Assembly (NCBI GenBank): GCA_036272735.1
Contig: DATAYF010000513.1
Coordinates: forward strand, 1-18,689
Direction: 5' to 3'
Source: DATAYF01 sp036272735
GTDB lineage: Bacteria; Chloroflexota; Ktedonobacteria; Ktedonobacterales; Ktedonobacteraceae
Length of the DNA stretch: 18,689 bases
This document shows, piece by piece, positions 1 through 8,114 of this stretch. The position numbers were made by a program, and so were the translations under genes. Each line of letters opens with the position of its first letter. The stretch's first letter is position 1. The notes beneath the pieces were generated by a model. That model was not told the DNA's origin, made no database searches, and saw only the letters and a list, made by a program, of their open reading frames with translations.

Positions 1-512
1 GTATTATATGGCTTACGCAAGAGTCGTGCTATCCCTTCAACGGTATTATGCCCATTTACCAGGGTGAAAACCTGAAGATGCTCCAATGATCCCAGCGACC
101 TTGCTTGAGTTTGCATACCTTTAGAGGTACGTCGAGGCATCCATGTAGGTTGCCCCAGCGGTACAGGAGAGACAGTTCTATGTCGTCCTATATCATTCTG
201 TCCATCCCATGTTGGACCTCTGCGCTGTGGTAATGTTGGCAATAATGTATCGGGAAATTGTTGAGCTTCTTCCTCCAGGCGCCAGTTGAGCTTTCCCTGG
301 ACAAGCAGCCAGCGCATTGCCTCATCATTGCTGAGTAACACCTGCCCATCTGCTTTCTTATATACTTGGCATGCTGTCACATTCCCTTCGACAAGCCAAA
401 AGCGCCCTTGCCAGGTTGCTCCATCTTGCTCCGCACTCTCAACAGTGAGCAGCCCACTTTGCCTGGATGCTTGCAATAACCGCAAGAGCTGTCCAAGATT
501 CTTTGTATACAC
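1..512 (-). CDS. DUF4388-like (PATAN-type) protein, 3' end outside the window
   Basis: The minus strand is open from a GTG at 512-510 to the left edge, giving about 170 residues of a longer protein. I chose GTG because AAAAGGA lies five bases before it and no ATG exists further upstream in this frame before a stop near 695. The translation begins MYTKNLGQLLRLLQASRQSG and continues LLTVE, then a segment with GRFWLVEGNVTACQ and a run resembling a short helical domain (NDEAMRWLLVQGKLNW). The opening pattern of a short helix followed by SGxLTVE and then a glycine-bounded strand resembles DUF4388/PATAN domains, which often occur in proteins linked to two-component and chemotaxis-like signalling. 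The segment near residues 140-170 (LVNGHNTVEGIARLLRKP) looks like a second small helical domain. It lies downstream of the chemoreceptor gene on the same strand, about 420 bases away, so it may be a partner, but a terminator-like hairpin separates them. The family call is from memory of the pattern and is moderate. Confidence 0.6.
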   Translation of the reverse strand, partial: MYTKNLGQLLRLLQASRQSGLLTVESAEQDGATWQGRFWLVEGNVTACQVYKKADGQVLLSNDEAMRWLLVQGKLNWRLEEEAQQFPDTLLPTLPQRRGPTWDGQNDIGRHRTVSPVPLGQPTWMPRRTSKGMQTQARSLGSLEHLQVFTLVNGHNTVEGIARLLRKPYN

Positions 513-933
513 GAGAGTCCTTTTCACCAGAGTGCTGTTCTGGACCAGGGTGTGAAAGAAGCTAGCTTCCTTCTTCTTAAAGATCTGCAAATTCCAGCTA
601 CTCGGCACTTTGTTTAAGCAGATAAAATACGTATCAAAATTTGCGCTGTGTTCTAAAAGGGAGGTTCTGTCGCTAACAAAGCAAGAGCCTTAAGATCACG
701 AGAACGTAGAGCAGAGATACTAACCAACGTACAGCAACATGATTTCGAGTTGAAAATGGTGCCATTTAAAGACTGGCTGGCTGCTCACAAGACTTACTTT
801 CTTCTCTATGTGCTCCAAAGAAGCTGAGCTTGCCATATCGTCATTCTTTTTGCAGCAGAGCCCAAAATAAAGAGTTTGATTGGTTCAAGGTCCCTGCGGA
901 GAGTCTTAAGCCAACCAAACTTATTATTTCGCT
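513..933. other. Intergenic stretch between the two left-hand genes
   Basis: About 420 bases lie between the chemoreceptor stop and the start of the DUF4388-like gene. I see a terminator-like hairpin at its right side and the ribosome-binding site of the DUF4388-like gene at its left side (TCCTTTT at 518-524 on the plus strand). The frame of the DUF4388-like gene stays open upstream to about 695 but contains no ATG and no better start. I find no RNA gene and no convincing extra ORF. Confidence 0.5.
858..919 (-). terminator. Imperfect hairpin with T-rich tail after the chemoreceptor gene
   Basis: Bases 875-889 pair with 905-919 as an imperfect 15-bp stem (TTTGATTGG against CCAACCAAA outside, TTCAAG against CTTAAG inside, with two mismatches and one wobble) around a 15-base loop. 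Read on the minus strand, the stem is followed by CTCTTTATTTT. The position, about 15 bases after the stop of the chemoreceptor gene, suits a Rho-independent terminator, although the long loop and mismatches make it a weak one. Confidence 0.42.
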
Positions 934-3171
934 TTATCTTTCCCTTCCCAAATGTTTCTCATGCTTCTTAAGTGACCTATTGCCAAGGACATTCTTATGC
1001 GTCTGAAAATCCTGTTGCCCCTGCCATTCTGGTTGTGCTGTTATTCCATGATGTATAGAGGGTTGACTGGGCATGAAGGAACCAGAGGAACTTTGACTGG
1101 CAAACTCGCTAAAGGGAGGGTTCCCATACACATTGCCCATAGATTGAGCTGAAGAGGAGATAGGAAGTGATGAGCGGTTCAATGCCTGCTGTCTTTGTGC
1201 AGAGCTATTTTCGGAGATTACACCATGGCGATCTTCTCGTAGCTTAAAGACGTCCACGGACGCAAGCAAATGACCTGCAAGGGGGGCCAGGCGTTCCATT
1301 TGCTTAGTTATGTTACGAGTAATGGCACTATTTTGCTGGGTCACATCAGAAACGCGCTGCATAATCTGCACAATCATATTGGAGGACTGTAATTGCTGGA
1401 TTGCCACCTGATTGGTCACTTCAATTTCACTTGCCTGATGCTCAACGGCCGAGAATAGCTCCTCAAGCGCATTGCCTACCTCGTGGACGATTTGCGTTCC
1501 TGACGCAGTCTCTCGCACTGTTTCCTGCATAGAGAGACCAGCAGTAGAGATATCTTCGCGAATATTGCGCACAATTTGTACAACTAATGCTGATTGTTGT
1601 TTTGCTCGTTCAGCCATGCGCCGGATATCGTCTGCGACAGCGCCAAAGCCCTGTCCATGATCACCAGCCATAGCGGCTTGAATAGACGCATCCAGGGCAA
1701 GGCGATTTGTCTGTTGCGCGATACTGGAGATCACATCCACAATACTGCTTATTTCGCGTGAACGCTCACTCAACGATTGTACTTTTTGGGAGGTAGAGCC
1801 CACATTTTCATTGATATATTCCATCCTTTTGACCGTTTGCTGTACCGCACTACGCCCTCTCTGAGCTGCCAAGCGGGCATCACTGCCCACGTTATACAAC
1901 GCCTGTGCACGCTCTGCGACCTGTCGGCTTGAAGTGGCTACGTGCCCAACCTCGCTGGTTGCCTGCGTAATTTGCTTGATCTGCGTATCAGCGTTATCTA
2001 CCAACTGTTCCATATACCCAAATGCTTGTAAGGCTGCACTTTGCACTCCGCGGGCCAGAATCTTCACGTTAACCACCAGGTTACTCAACTGTTCCGTCAT
2101 CCCGTTGAAGGTATTGGCCAGCACTCCCAGTTCAGTCGTCGTGACATCGAGTTGTATCTGCAGATTCCCTTCACCTACACCACTTACTTCTCTGATCATC
2201 TTTTCGATTTGAGCTTGTAGGTCAGCATGTCGGAATTGTGCCTCTTGCATCAGCTGGAGAATATGATCCAGCATTCCATTCATTGAAGATGCTACCAGGT
2301 ATATTTCGTCGCGCCCGAGAATATCGGCTCGCGCGTGAGTATCGCCTTGACCAACTTTTTTCGTCAATGCCACCAATTGTTTGAGAGGATTGACAATGGT
2401 TGCATTGATCAGGAAACCAGCAGCGATAATGACCAAGAACGTAAAGATCAAGGCGATAGCAGTGTAGATGAGAAGCGGATTGATGAGTGACGGTCCGACA
2501 TGGGTGACAGTAGTGCCCATGAGTGTGGCAGCATCTACTACCTGCTGCCAATGATTTCTCAGATAGAGAAAATCCAGATTAGCCTGGTAAAAATCGGCGT
2601 AAGCTGTCTGGTAATGAACATGCCTGTCAAGGTCTTGTAATACCCTGTCCTGGTCTTTTTTATAGGTATTCCATTCTGAATGCGCCACCGCGTCAAGCGC
2701 AGTGCGTTGATTTGTAATCACCCGCTGGCCCTGGTCAGGAGCATCACTAATTAAGATGTTCCTGACGACGCTTATATTATCGGAAGTGGCCAATTCAAAG
2801 TTCTGTTGATAGCTAACTAACGTCTGGCCGAAGTTAATTTCGAGGGATGTCACGTCAGCTTCCGTCAGTGCTCCTGAAGCCCGCAACGAGGGATCACCGC
2901 CGAGTGCAGGGTTACTCTCTGCAAAGACCTGAGCGAAGCGCGCCTGGAGGAGTGCATTCATACGCTGTAAATTGATTTGCTCCAGAGTTGCAGTATTCTG
3001 TGCATCGAAGCTGGTCTGCACAGCCTGGCTGCGTATCTCACTTGATTGCAGGTAAAAGTTGCCCAGCAACACAATAACGAGAATAGGTATGAGCGCAGCT
3101 ATGGCAAATACAATAAAAAGGCGACGAAATATGGGTATATTGTTGAAAGCTCTAAACATGGCTCGTAGCAT
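934..3171 (-). CDS. Methyl-accepting chemotaxis-type transmembrane receptor
   Basis: 745 residues. A short cytoplasmic start leads to a first membrane helix at about 17-38, an extracytoplasmic sensor region of about 190 residues, and a second helix at about 233-256. A HAMP domain follows (NPLKQLVALTKKVGQGD, about 256-310), then a second HAMP-like stretch at about 313-370. The coiled-coil signalling domain spans about 390-640. Its hairpin tip (IAQQTNRLALDASIQAAMAG, 484-503) is recognisable but diverged from the usual QTNLLALNAAIEAARAGE, and is closer to PilJ-like receptors. The last 90 or so residues form a Ser/Gln-rich tail, probably disordered. No ligand can be assigned. The annotated ATG at 3171 directly abuts GAAAGG, so the ATG at 3159 (MFRAFNNIPIF), twelve bases beyond it, may be the real start. 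It would sense an extracellular signal and act on a CheA-type kinase; no other chemotaxis gene is in the window, apart from the possible DUF4388-like partner downstream. Confidence 0.9.
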   Translation of the reverse strand: MLRAMFRAFNNIPIFRRLFIVFAIAALIPILVIVLLGNFYLQSSEIRSQAVQTSFDAQNTATLEQINLQRMNALLQARFAQVFAESNPALGGDPSLRASGALTEADVTSLEINFGQTLVSYQQNFELATSDNISVVRNILISDAPDQGQRVITNQRTALDAVAHSEWNTYKKDQDRVLQDLDRHVHYQTAYADFYQANLDFLYLRNHWQQVVDAATLMGTTVTHVGPSLINPLLIYTAIALIFTFLVIIAAGFLINATIVNPLKQLVALTKKVGQGDTHARADILGRDEIYLVASSMNGMLDHILQLMQEAQFRHADLQAQIEKMIREVSGVGEGNLQIQLDVTTTELGVLANTFNGMTEQLSNLVVNVKILARGVQSAALQAFGYMEQLVDNADTQIKQITQATSEVGHVATSSRQVAERAQALYNVGSDARLAAQRGRSAVQQTVKRMEYINENVGSTSQKVQSLSERSREISSIVDVISSIAQQTNRLALDASIQAAMAGDHGQGFGAVADDIRRMAERAKQQSALVVQIVRNIREDISTAGLSMQETVRETASGTQIVHEVGNALEELFSAVEHQASEIEVTNQVAIQQLQSSNMIVQIMQRVSDVTQQNSAITRNITKQMERLAPLAGHLLASVDVFKLREDRHGVISENSSAQRQQALNRSSLPISSSAQSMGNVYGNPPFSEFASQSSSGSFMPSQPSIHHGITAQPEWQGQQDFQTHKNVLGNRSLKKHEKHLGRER

Positions 3172-3189
3172 CCTTTCTCGGACGACGCA

Positions 3190-3202
3190 TGACTTTATAT
3201 CA
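3190..3202 (-). promoter_or_regulatory. Possible extended -10 promoter of the chemoreceptor gene
   Basis: On the minus strand the sequence TGATATAAAG fits an extended -10 (TGnTATAAT-like, core 3199-3194) about 20 bases upstream of the receptor start region. No good -35 hexamer is visible at 16-18 bases, so the call rests on the extended -10 alone. Confidence 0.3.
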
Positions 3203-3251
3203 CACGGTAGTTACCCCACTCTTGTATCAGCTTGCGCAATACAATAAAAGG

Positions 3252-3275
3252 GAAATAGGCTATGAAATAGGCTAT
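3252..3275. repeat. Perfect 12-bp tandem duplication
   Basis: GAAATAGGCTAT occurs twice head to tail, with no mismatch. It lies in non-coding sequence about 80-100 bases upstream of the chemoreceptor start. It may be a replication-slippage product or a pair of direct binding sites for a regulator; nothing in the sequence decides between them. Confidence 0.7.
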
Positions 3276-3796
3276 TCGGCATCCTCGTGGCGTGTCTCAT
3301 CATACAGAGGACCGCCACCGCCACCGCATTTCCCATCAAGGAGTTTGCCCGAGACATCGAGCCACAAGAGGGCTCCTGCCTTTGCTGCTTGTTTACTCCG
3401 CACTAGCCTGGTAGCTAAATGAATAAAAATAGCCATTCAACTATACAATAAGATAATTTTCATGAAAAAGCTTGCGAGCGAGAAGTAGATGACTAAATGT
3501 CCTATGATGAAGTAGCCAAACCTCCTAGCGGCCCAAACTGTACCTGCAAGCAGCAACTATTTTAATGTTAAAATCCCGAATAGAAATACGCCTGGCGTTT
3601 TTATGAGGTAAAGAAGGGAACTTCTTGGTTCATCAGGCCGCTGATAATAGCTTGCCCGTGAAGGTGACAGCAAGCTACAAGCAAGGTTACGCCATGCCTG
3701 TGCATAGTCAAAAGCGAGCTACGGATTCGATAGTGTAGTTTCAGCAGAATGAGGAGCCAGAACTATTCGCCATGGAATAGGACTTCTAGTGGATGC

Positions 3797-3835
3797 TTGC
3801 TTATAACGGGCAGATGTGTGCTATACTTTGTATAG
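3797..3835 (+). promoter_or_regulatory. Promoter with -10 inside a perfect palindrome, upstream of the importer operon
   Basis: TGCTATACT (3819-3827) is an extended -10 with core TATACT at 3822-3827. A possible -35, TTGCTT, lies at 3797-3802 with a 19-base spacer, longer than ideal. The -10 is embedded in CTATAC-TTT-GTATAG (3821-3835), a perfect 6-bp inverted repeat with a 3-base centre, which looks like an operator for a dimeric repressor. The predicted transcript would have a leader of roughly 270 bases before the binding-protein gene. Confidence 0.45.
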
Positions 3836-4081
3836 TGGCTTGAAGGGTTATTATTTTACCAGCCGCTCTGCTCCGCTCGCATACAATCTGGACCATGGAG
3901 GTCGCTTTTAGAGGCACTCTTTCTCTAGTGAGAGTAGTAACTCATTCATGTTTTCAGAAAAATAAATGCCACGTGGTGATGGTTCGGTTTTGGTCATGAA
4001 CTCCTTACAAATTTCACTATTTGCAATTCTCTCTGTACGTATTGAAAACAGGGGAGCGATCCATGAGTCGCTCCAGCACCG

Positions 4082-4106
4082 CCTTTCACAAAGGAGGAAC
4101 GGTTTG
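4082..4106 (+). promoter_or_regulatory. Strong ribosome-binding site partly inside a small hairpin
   Basis: AAAGGAGG at 4090-4097 is the strongest Shine-Dalgarno sequence near this gene, and the TTG at 4104-4106 sits six bases after it in the correct frame. CCTTT at 4082-4086 is perfectly complementary to AAAGG at 4090-4094 with a CAC loop, so the site could be partly closed when the stem forms. This decides the start used for the binding protein. Confidence 0.5.
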
Positions 4107-5360
4107 GTCAGACGTTCGACGCTATTTTCTGAGAAAATGAGGTTTTTCTCGAGCATGCTCGGCATGCTCATCGTCCTTGTAGGCTTGAGCTCCTGCATCA
4201 GCTCTGGCAATAGCACTACCAGCCAGACAGGGCCAGTGAAAATCGGCATTTCCTTATCACTTACAGGGGATGCTTCCGGTGATGGACAATCACTGAAGCA
4301 GGGTTACCAGCTCTGGCAAGACTACATCAATAATAAGGGTGGTCTACTTGGCCGCAAGGTTCAGCTCGTCATTTATGATGACGCCACGAGGCCTGAGCAG
4401 GCTCTACTCAACTATCAAAAATTGATATCAGTCGATAAGGTCAATTTTACCTTTGGACCTTTTGACGATGCCTTTACAGTGAACGGGGCAACTGTCGCCA
4501 GCAAATATGGCTATGCTTTTTTACAAGGTACAGGGACTTCTCCCCAGGATTTTCAGCATAATCTGAGCAACATGTTTTGTGTTTCTATGACGTCGTCGAA
4601 ATATATGGCTAGCCTGGTCAACTATATTCTGTCTTTGCCTGCGAATAAGCGGCCAAAGACTGTTGCCTATTCTACCTCGGACAACCAGTTTACCTCATCG
4701 CAGGTCTCGCCTGTCGTATCGCAATTAGAGAAGGGGGGGCTTAAGACTGTCTTGAATGAGACCTACCCGCAAGAAAATACCGACCTTAACCCGCTCGCTC
4801 AGAAAGTCGTCAACTCCCAGGCTGATGTAGTAATCGTGGGCACCGATACAATGGCAAATAGTGTCGCGTATGTGAATTATTTTGCGACGCAGCACTTCAA
4901 TCCAAAAGTCCTTATCTTTACTTCAGGACCTGATCAAGGCTCAGCTTTTACCAGTGCGATTGGGAAAAACAGCCCTGAGGGAATACTCATTGCGAACAAT
5001 GGGTGGTGGCCAGATGTCAAGACCTACCAGAACGATTACTTTGTTCCGGCTTTCATTAAAAAATTCGGTGGCGATGCTGCCGGTATCGGCTCGGATGCCG
5101 TCCAGGCGTTCTCCATAGGGCAAACCCTGGAACAGGCTGTCAACCAGACACATAGTCTCGATAATGCAAAAATCATGGCTGCATTACACGCGGGTACATT
5201 TCAAACGCTACAAGGGCCGGTAAAGTTCGCTTCTGACGGAGAGAACACACTTGCGGTCCCGTACTTATTCCAATGGCAACACAACAAACTGATCCCTGTG
5301 TATCCGGCGACTCAAGCGGAGGCAAATGTGGAGTACCCCAAAGCTGCCTGGGGATCTTAG
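4104..5360 (+). CDS. ABC transporter substrate-binding lipoprotein, LIV / amino-acid type
   Basis: About 418 residues from the TTG at 4104. The N-terminus (MVRRSTLFSEKMRFFSSML) has basic residues, a hydrophobic core and the lipobox LSSC at about residues 28-31, so the protein should be secreted and lipid-anchored. The mature protein begins VKIGISLSLTGDASGDGQSL and continues GYQLWQDYINNKGGLLGRKV, the standard opening of type I periplasmic binding proteins (Peripla_BP_6, LivJ-like). It would capture a small ligand and deliver it to the permeases encoded downstream. The ligand is not certain: this fold binds branched-chain amino acids, but also urea, amides and aromatic acids. The frame stays open to an ATG at 3966, but that would bury the signal peptide behind about 57 extra residues. 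The ATG at 4137 is the other plausible start; it keeps the signal peptide but has a poorer ribosome site. First gene of the importer operon. Confidence 0.9.
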   Translation: MVRRSTLFSEKMRFFSSMLGMLIVLVGLSSCISSGNSTTSQTGPVKIGISLSLTGDASGDGQSLKQGYQLWQDYINNKGGLLGRKVQLVIYDDATRPEQALLNYQKLISVDKVNFTFGPFDDAFTVNGATVASKYGYAFLQGTGTSPQDFQHNLSNMFCVSMTSSKYMASLVNYILSLPANKRPKTVAYSTSDNQFTSSQVSPVVSQLEKGGLKTVLNETYPQENTDLNPLAQKVVNSQADVVIVGTDTMANSVAYVNYFATQHFNPKVLIFTSGPDQGSAFTSAIGKNSPEGILIANNGWWPDVKTYQNDYFVPAFIKKFGGDAAGIGSDAVQAFSIGQTLEQAVNQTHSLDNAKIMAALHAGTFQTLQGPVKFASDGENTLAVPYLFQWQHNKLIPVYPATQAEANVEYPKAAWGS

Positions 5361-5469
5361 TCAGTCCGAACCCGTATATATGGACCGGAGCAGTAGAAAA
5401 GCCATTCTCTGCTCCGCGACCACCACATATGTGATTGAACGTACGCGGTGGTCATGCTACTAGAAAGGT

Positions 5470-6351
5470 ATGACTGTGTCCTTCATTATCCAAGGGGTTG
5501 TCCTGGGAATTCTGACGGGCGGTATCTACGCTCTGATGGCCTCAGGATTGACCTTGATCTTTGGAGTGCTTGAGATCATCAACGTCGCACAGGGTATTCT
5601 GGTCGTCCTGGGCGCATATCTCAGCTTCGTGCTGGAGCGCTCCCTCCACATTGACCTCTTTTTAGGGCTGTTCATTACCCTGCCACTCATGTTTGGACTC
5701 GGCGTGCTGCTCGAATGGGCCTTCATCCGCAGGCTGAAGTGGGAACGTATCACCTTGTCCATCCTGGCGACGTACGCCATTGCCCTCATCATTGAAGGTG
5801 TATTAGGGTATATTTTTACCACAAATTTTCAGGAAATGCATTCCTGGTATATCGACGACGCATTTAATTTTAACGGCTTCTACATCAATTACGTCTATAT
5901 CTTCACTTTTCTGCTGAGCGTTGTACTGTTGGCGGCCCTCTTCTTGCTGGTTTATCGAACTGACTTTGGTCGCAAATTGCGAGCATCGATGCAGAACCGC
6001 ACAGCAGCCTCCCTCATCGGCATCAACGTGTCGCAAATTCAGGCCATCACCTACGGCATCGGTACTGCCCTTGCGGCTGCCGGAGGCATGGCGTTCGGCG
6101 CGACAAACGCGTTTAATCCTGCCAGTTCCTATGACCTGATCTACCGCCTGCTGGTGATCATCGTACTCGGCGGGCTGGGTAGCCTGCGCGGTGCCCTCAT
6201 CGGTTCGCTCGCCATGGTCATTATCGGAGATGTGGTCGCCCTGCTCTGGTCGCCGGTCTGGTCAAGCACCGTCTTTTTCGTATTGCTCGCGATCCTCCTG
6301 GTATTTCGGCCCCAGGGACTTTTTGGACGCCTTGAAGGGAGGAAGCAATGA
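5470..6351 (+). CDS. livH: LIV-type ABC transporter permease (LivH family)
   Basis: 293 residues and highly hydrophobic, with about eight membrane helices. The start (GVVLGILTGGIYALMASGLT) and the motif LTLIFGVLEIINVAQGILVV are typical of LivH permeases, as is the later AAGGMAFGATNAFNP. The segment VIIVLGGLGSLRGALIGSL near residues 231-250 is the conserved cytoplasmic coupling region of this family. It forms the membrane channel with the LivM-like partner, whose start codon overlaps this stop. The ATG at 5470 is only one base after AAAGG, so the GTG at 5476 (seven-base spacing) may be used instead. About 110 bases separate it from the binding-protein gene. Confidence 0.93.
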   Translation: MTVSFIIQGVVLGILTGGIYALMASGLTLIFGVLEIINVAQGILVVLGAYLSFVLERSLHIDLFLGLFITLPLMFGLGVLLEWAFIRRLKWERITLSILATYAIALIIEGVLGYIFTTNFQEMHSWYIDDAFNFNGFYINYVYIFTFLLSVVLLAALFLLVYRTDFGRKLRASMQNRTAASLIGINVSQIQAITYGIGTALAAAGGMAFGATNAFNPASSYDLIYRLLVIIVLGGLGSLRGALIGSLAMVIIGDVVALLWSPVWSSTVFFVLLAILLVFRPQGLFGRLEGRKQ

Positions 6352-7376
6352 AAACACTCACAAGGGCCGGACTGCTTGCCTTACTGGTATTTGTACTGGT
6401 ATTTCCAGTGCTACTCTCCCCCAATAACGCTGTAACGAATATTGCCGTTTACACTCTTATCTTCGCGATGGGAGCAATTGGTTGGAATATCTTTTCCGGC
6501 TACACTGGCTATATCTCTGTTGGCCACGCTGTATATTTCGGTCTTGGTGCCTATACTATGGCCCTTGCCTGTCAATATTGGCATATCCCTGGTGGGTTTC
6601 TTCCCTTTCTGGTACTCCCTCTGGCAGGGCTCGTTGCGGGCATCTTCGCAATCCCGTTAGGCGCTATGATCCTGCGCACGCGAAAATATGCCTTTAGCGT
6701 AGCCACCATTGCGCTCATGTTCATCTTCCAACTCCTGGCCTTCAATTTGAGAGGCATCACCAATGGCTCAGCTGGCTTGTATCTGCCCACGACGCCGTGG
6801 AGTCCCGAACTCACTGATCTGCCTTTCTACTATGTCGCTTTCATCCTGGTGCTCGTGTCTGTTGCTATTTCATGGCGGATTCGCCATTCCAAATACGGCC
6901 TGGGACTCCTGGCAATTCGCGACGATGAGGACCGCGCGTTTAGTCTAGGTGTAAAGACAGGCTTGTATAAACTGGCAGCGTACGTGATTTCTACGATCTT
7001 TGTTGGTATGACTGGTGCCATGTTCGCCTACTTCATTGGTACGATCTTTCCACAGTTTGTCTTCGATCCCATTGTGGATGTCAATTTAACCACGATAGTA
7101 TTCCTTGGCGGGTTGGGCACAATACCCGGGACGCTGCTTGGAGCAGTAGTGGTCATACCTCTGCAACAATGGTTAACGCTCCAGTTCGGGGGGGGTAGCG
7201 TGAATCTGGTCCTATTCGGCTCGTTCCTCTTGTTCATTTTGCTTGTCCTGCCGCAAGGCGTTGTGCCAACACTGCAGCGCAAGTGGTTATCCTGGCAAGC
7301 TTCTCGTCCCGAGGGTATTCGTGTGAGCGCTGCGACCCAGGAACAACCAGCCCTCGTAGAGAGAAAAGAGGGATAA
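6348..7376 (+). CDS. livM: LIV-type ABC transporter permease (LivM family)
   Basis: 342 residues with about nine or ten membrane helices. Family hallmarks include GWNIFSGYTGYISVGHAVYFGLGAYT near residues 44-69, RTRKYAFSVATIALMF in the middle, IRDDEDRAFSLGV near 190, and the coupling motif VFLGGLGTIPGTLLGAV near 247-263. The ATG overlaps the stop of the LivH-like gene by four bases (ATGA) and is preceded by GGGAGG five bases away, so the two permeases are translationally coupled. It pairs with the LivH-like protein to form the translocation path. The C-terminal 25 or so residues are charged and poorly conserved. Confidence 0.93.
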   Translation: MKTLTRAGLLALLVFVLVFPVLLSPNNAVTNIAVYTLIFAMGAIGWNIFSGYTGYISVGHAVYFGLGAYTMALACQYWHIPGGFLPFLVLPLAGLVAGIFAIPLGAMILRTRKYAFSVATIALMFIFQLLAFNLRGITNGSAGLYLPTTPWSPELTDLPFYYVAFILVLVSVAISWRIRHSKYGLGLLAIRDDEDRAFSLGVKTGLYKLAAYVISTIFVGMTGAMFAYFIGTIFPQFVFDPIVDVNLTTIVFLGGLGTIPGTLLGAVVVIPLQQWLTLQFGGGSVNLVLFGSFLLFILLVLPQGVVPTLQRKWLSWQASRPEGIRVSAATQEQPALVERKEG

Positions 7377-7380
7377 CACG

Positions 7381-8112
7381 ATGAACATTTTAGAAGTACA
7401 GGCCGCCTCCAAATCCTTTGGGGGGATTCAGGCACTCAATAACTGCTCGCTTGCTGTTGGACAGGGTACTATTACAGGATTGATTGGCCCCAATGGTTCG
7501 GGAAAAACGACGCTGTTTAATGTGATTACTGGGCACGAGCGCATAGACACGGGCGAGATTCGCTTCGGTGACAGAGTTATCACAGATGAAAAGCCCGACA
7601 AGGTATTCGGCCTGGGCATAGGCCGGACGTTTCAACTGACGCGCATCTTTCCCCGCCTCACAGTGCTTGAGAACATGCACGTCGCTCTCCCACGCAACAT
7701 ACAAGGGTTACTCAAGCACTGGGGATCGTCGCAAGAGCAACGCCAGGCCCTGGACTTGCTGGACTTCATGGGCCTCACCAGGCTCAAAGATGAGCCAGCA
7801 GGCAACCTCTCCTATGGTCAGAAGAAATTGCTAGAATTTGCCCTCATTCTAGTAGCCCAGCCGCAGGTGATCCTGTTAGATGAGCCAGCAGGAGGGGTTA
7901 ACCCTACCATGGTCAATGAGATGGCACGCATTATTCGCGTACTCAATGAACAAAAACACATCACCTTCCTGGTGGTTGAGCATAATATGAAATTCGTGAT
8001 GGGACTATGCCACGCCGTGAATGTGATGCACCGCGGAACAACTATCACGACAGGGGCACCTGATGAAGTACGCAAGAATCAGGCGGTATTGGATGCCTAT
8101 TTAGGAGCGTGA
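7381..8112 (+). CDS. livG: LIV-type ABC transporter ATP-binding protein (LivG family)
   Basis: 243 residues, the normal length. It contains Walker A GPNGSGKTT (about 36-44), the Q-loop context RTFQLTRIFPRLTV, the signature LSYGQKK, Walker B VILLDEPAGGVNP and the H-loop VVEHN. The Ala-Gly-Gly-Val-Asn-Pro stretch after Walker B and the MKFVMGLC segment are typical of LivG rather than LivF. It hydrolyses ATP at the inner face of the membrane as a heterodimer with the next gene product. Only four bases separate it from the permease stop. Confidence 0.95.
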   Translation: MNILEVQAASKSFGGIQALNNCSLAVGQGTITGLIGPNGSGKTTLFNVITGHERIDTGEIRFGDRVITDEKPDKVFGLGIGRTFQLTRIFPRLTVLENMHVALPRNIQGLLKHWGSSQEQRQALDLLDFMGLTRLKDEPAGNLSYGQKKLLEFALILVAQPQVILLDEPAGGVNPTMVNEMARIIRVLNEQKHITFLVVEHNMKFVMGLCHAVNVMHRGTTITTGAPDEVRKNQAVLDAYLGA

Positions 8113-8114
8113 GC

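Larger units (their letters stand above)
3172..4103. other. Gene-free divergent intergenic region
   Basis: About 930 bases separate the divergent chemoreceptor and binding-protein genes. Beyond the two promoter candidates, the 12-bp tandem duplication and the ribosome-binding-site hairpin listed separately, there is a short CCGCCA-type repeat near 3310-3327. I see no T-box, riboswitch or tRNA. Open frames here are short and lack homology that I recognise; the open frame upstream of 4104 is more likely leader than coding sequence. Confidence 0.5.

Noticed and set aside
286..555. Plus-strand open frame of 89 codons at the left end
   Set aside because: The minus strand here encodes the DUF4388-like protein with a good ribosome-binding site; the plus frame is its shadow.
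3966..4103. N-terminal extension of the binding protein from the ATG at 3966
   Set aside because: It would place about 46 residues before an otherwise normal lipoprotein signal peptide and has no ribosome site; TTG 4104 is better supported.
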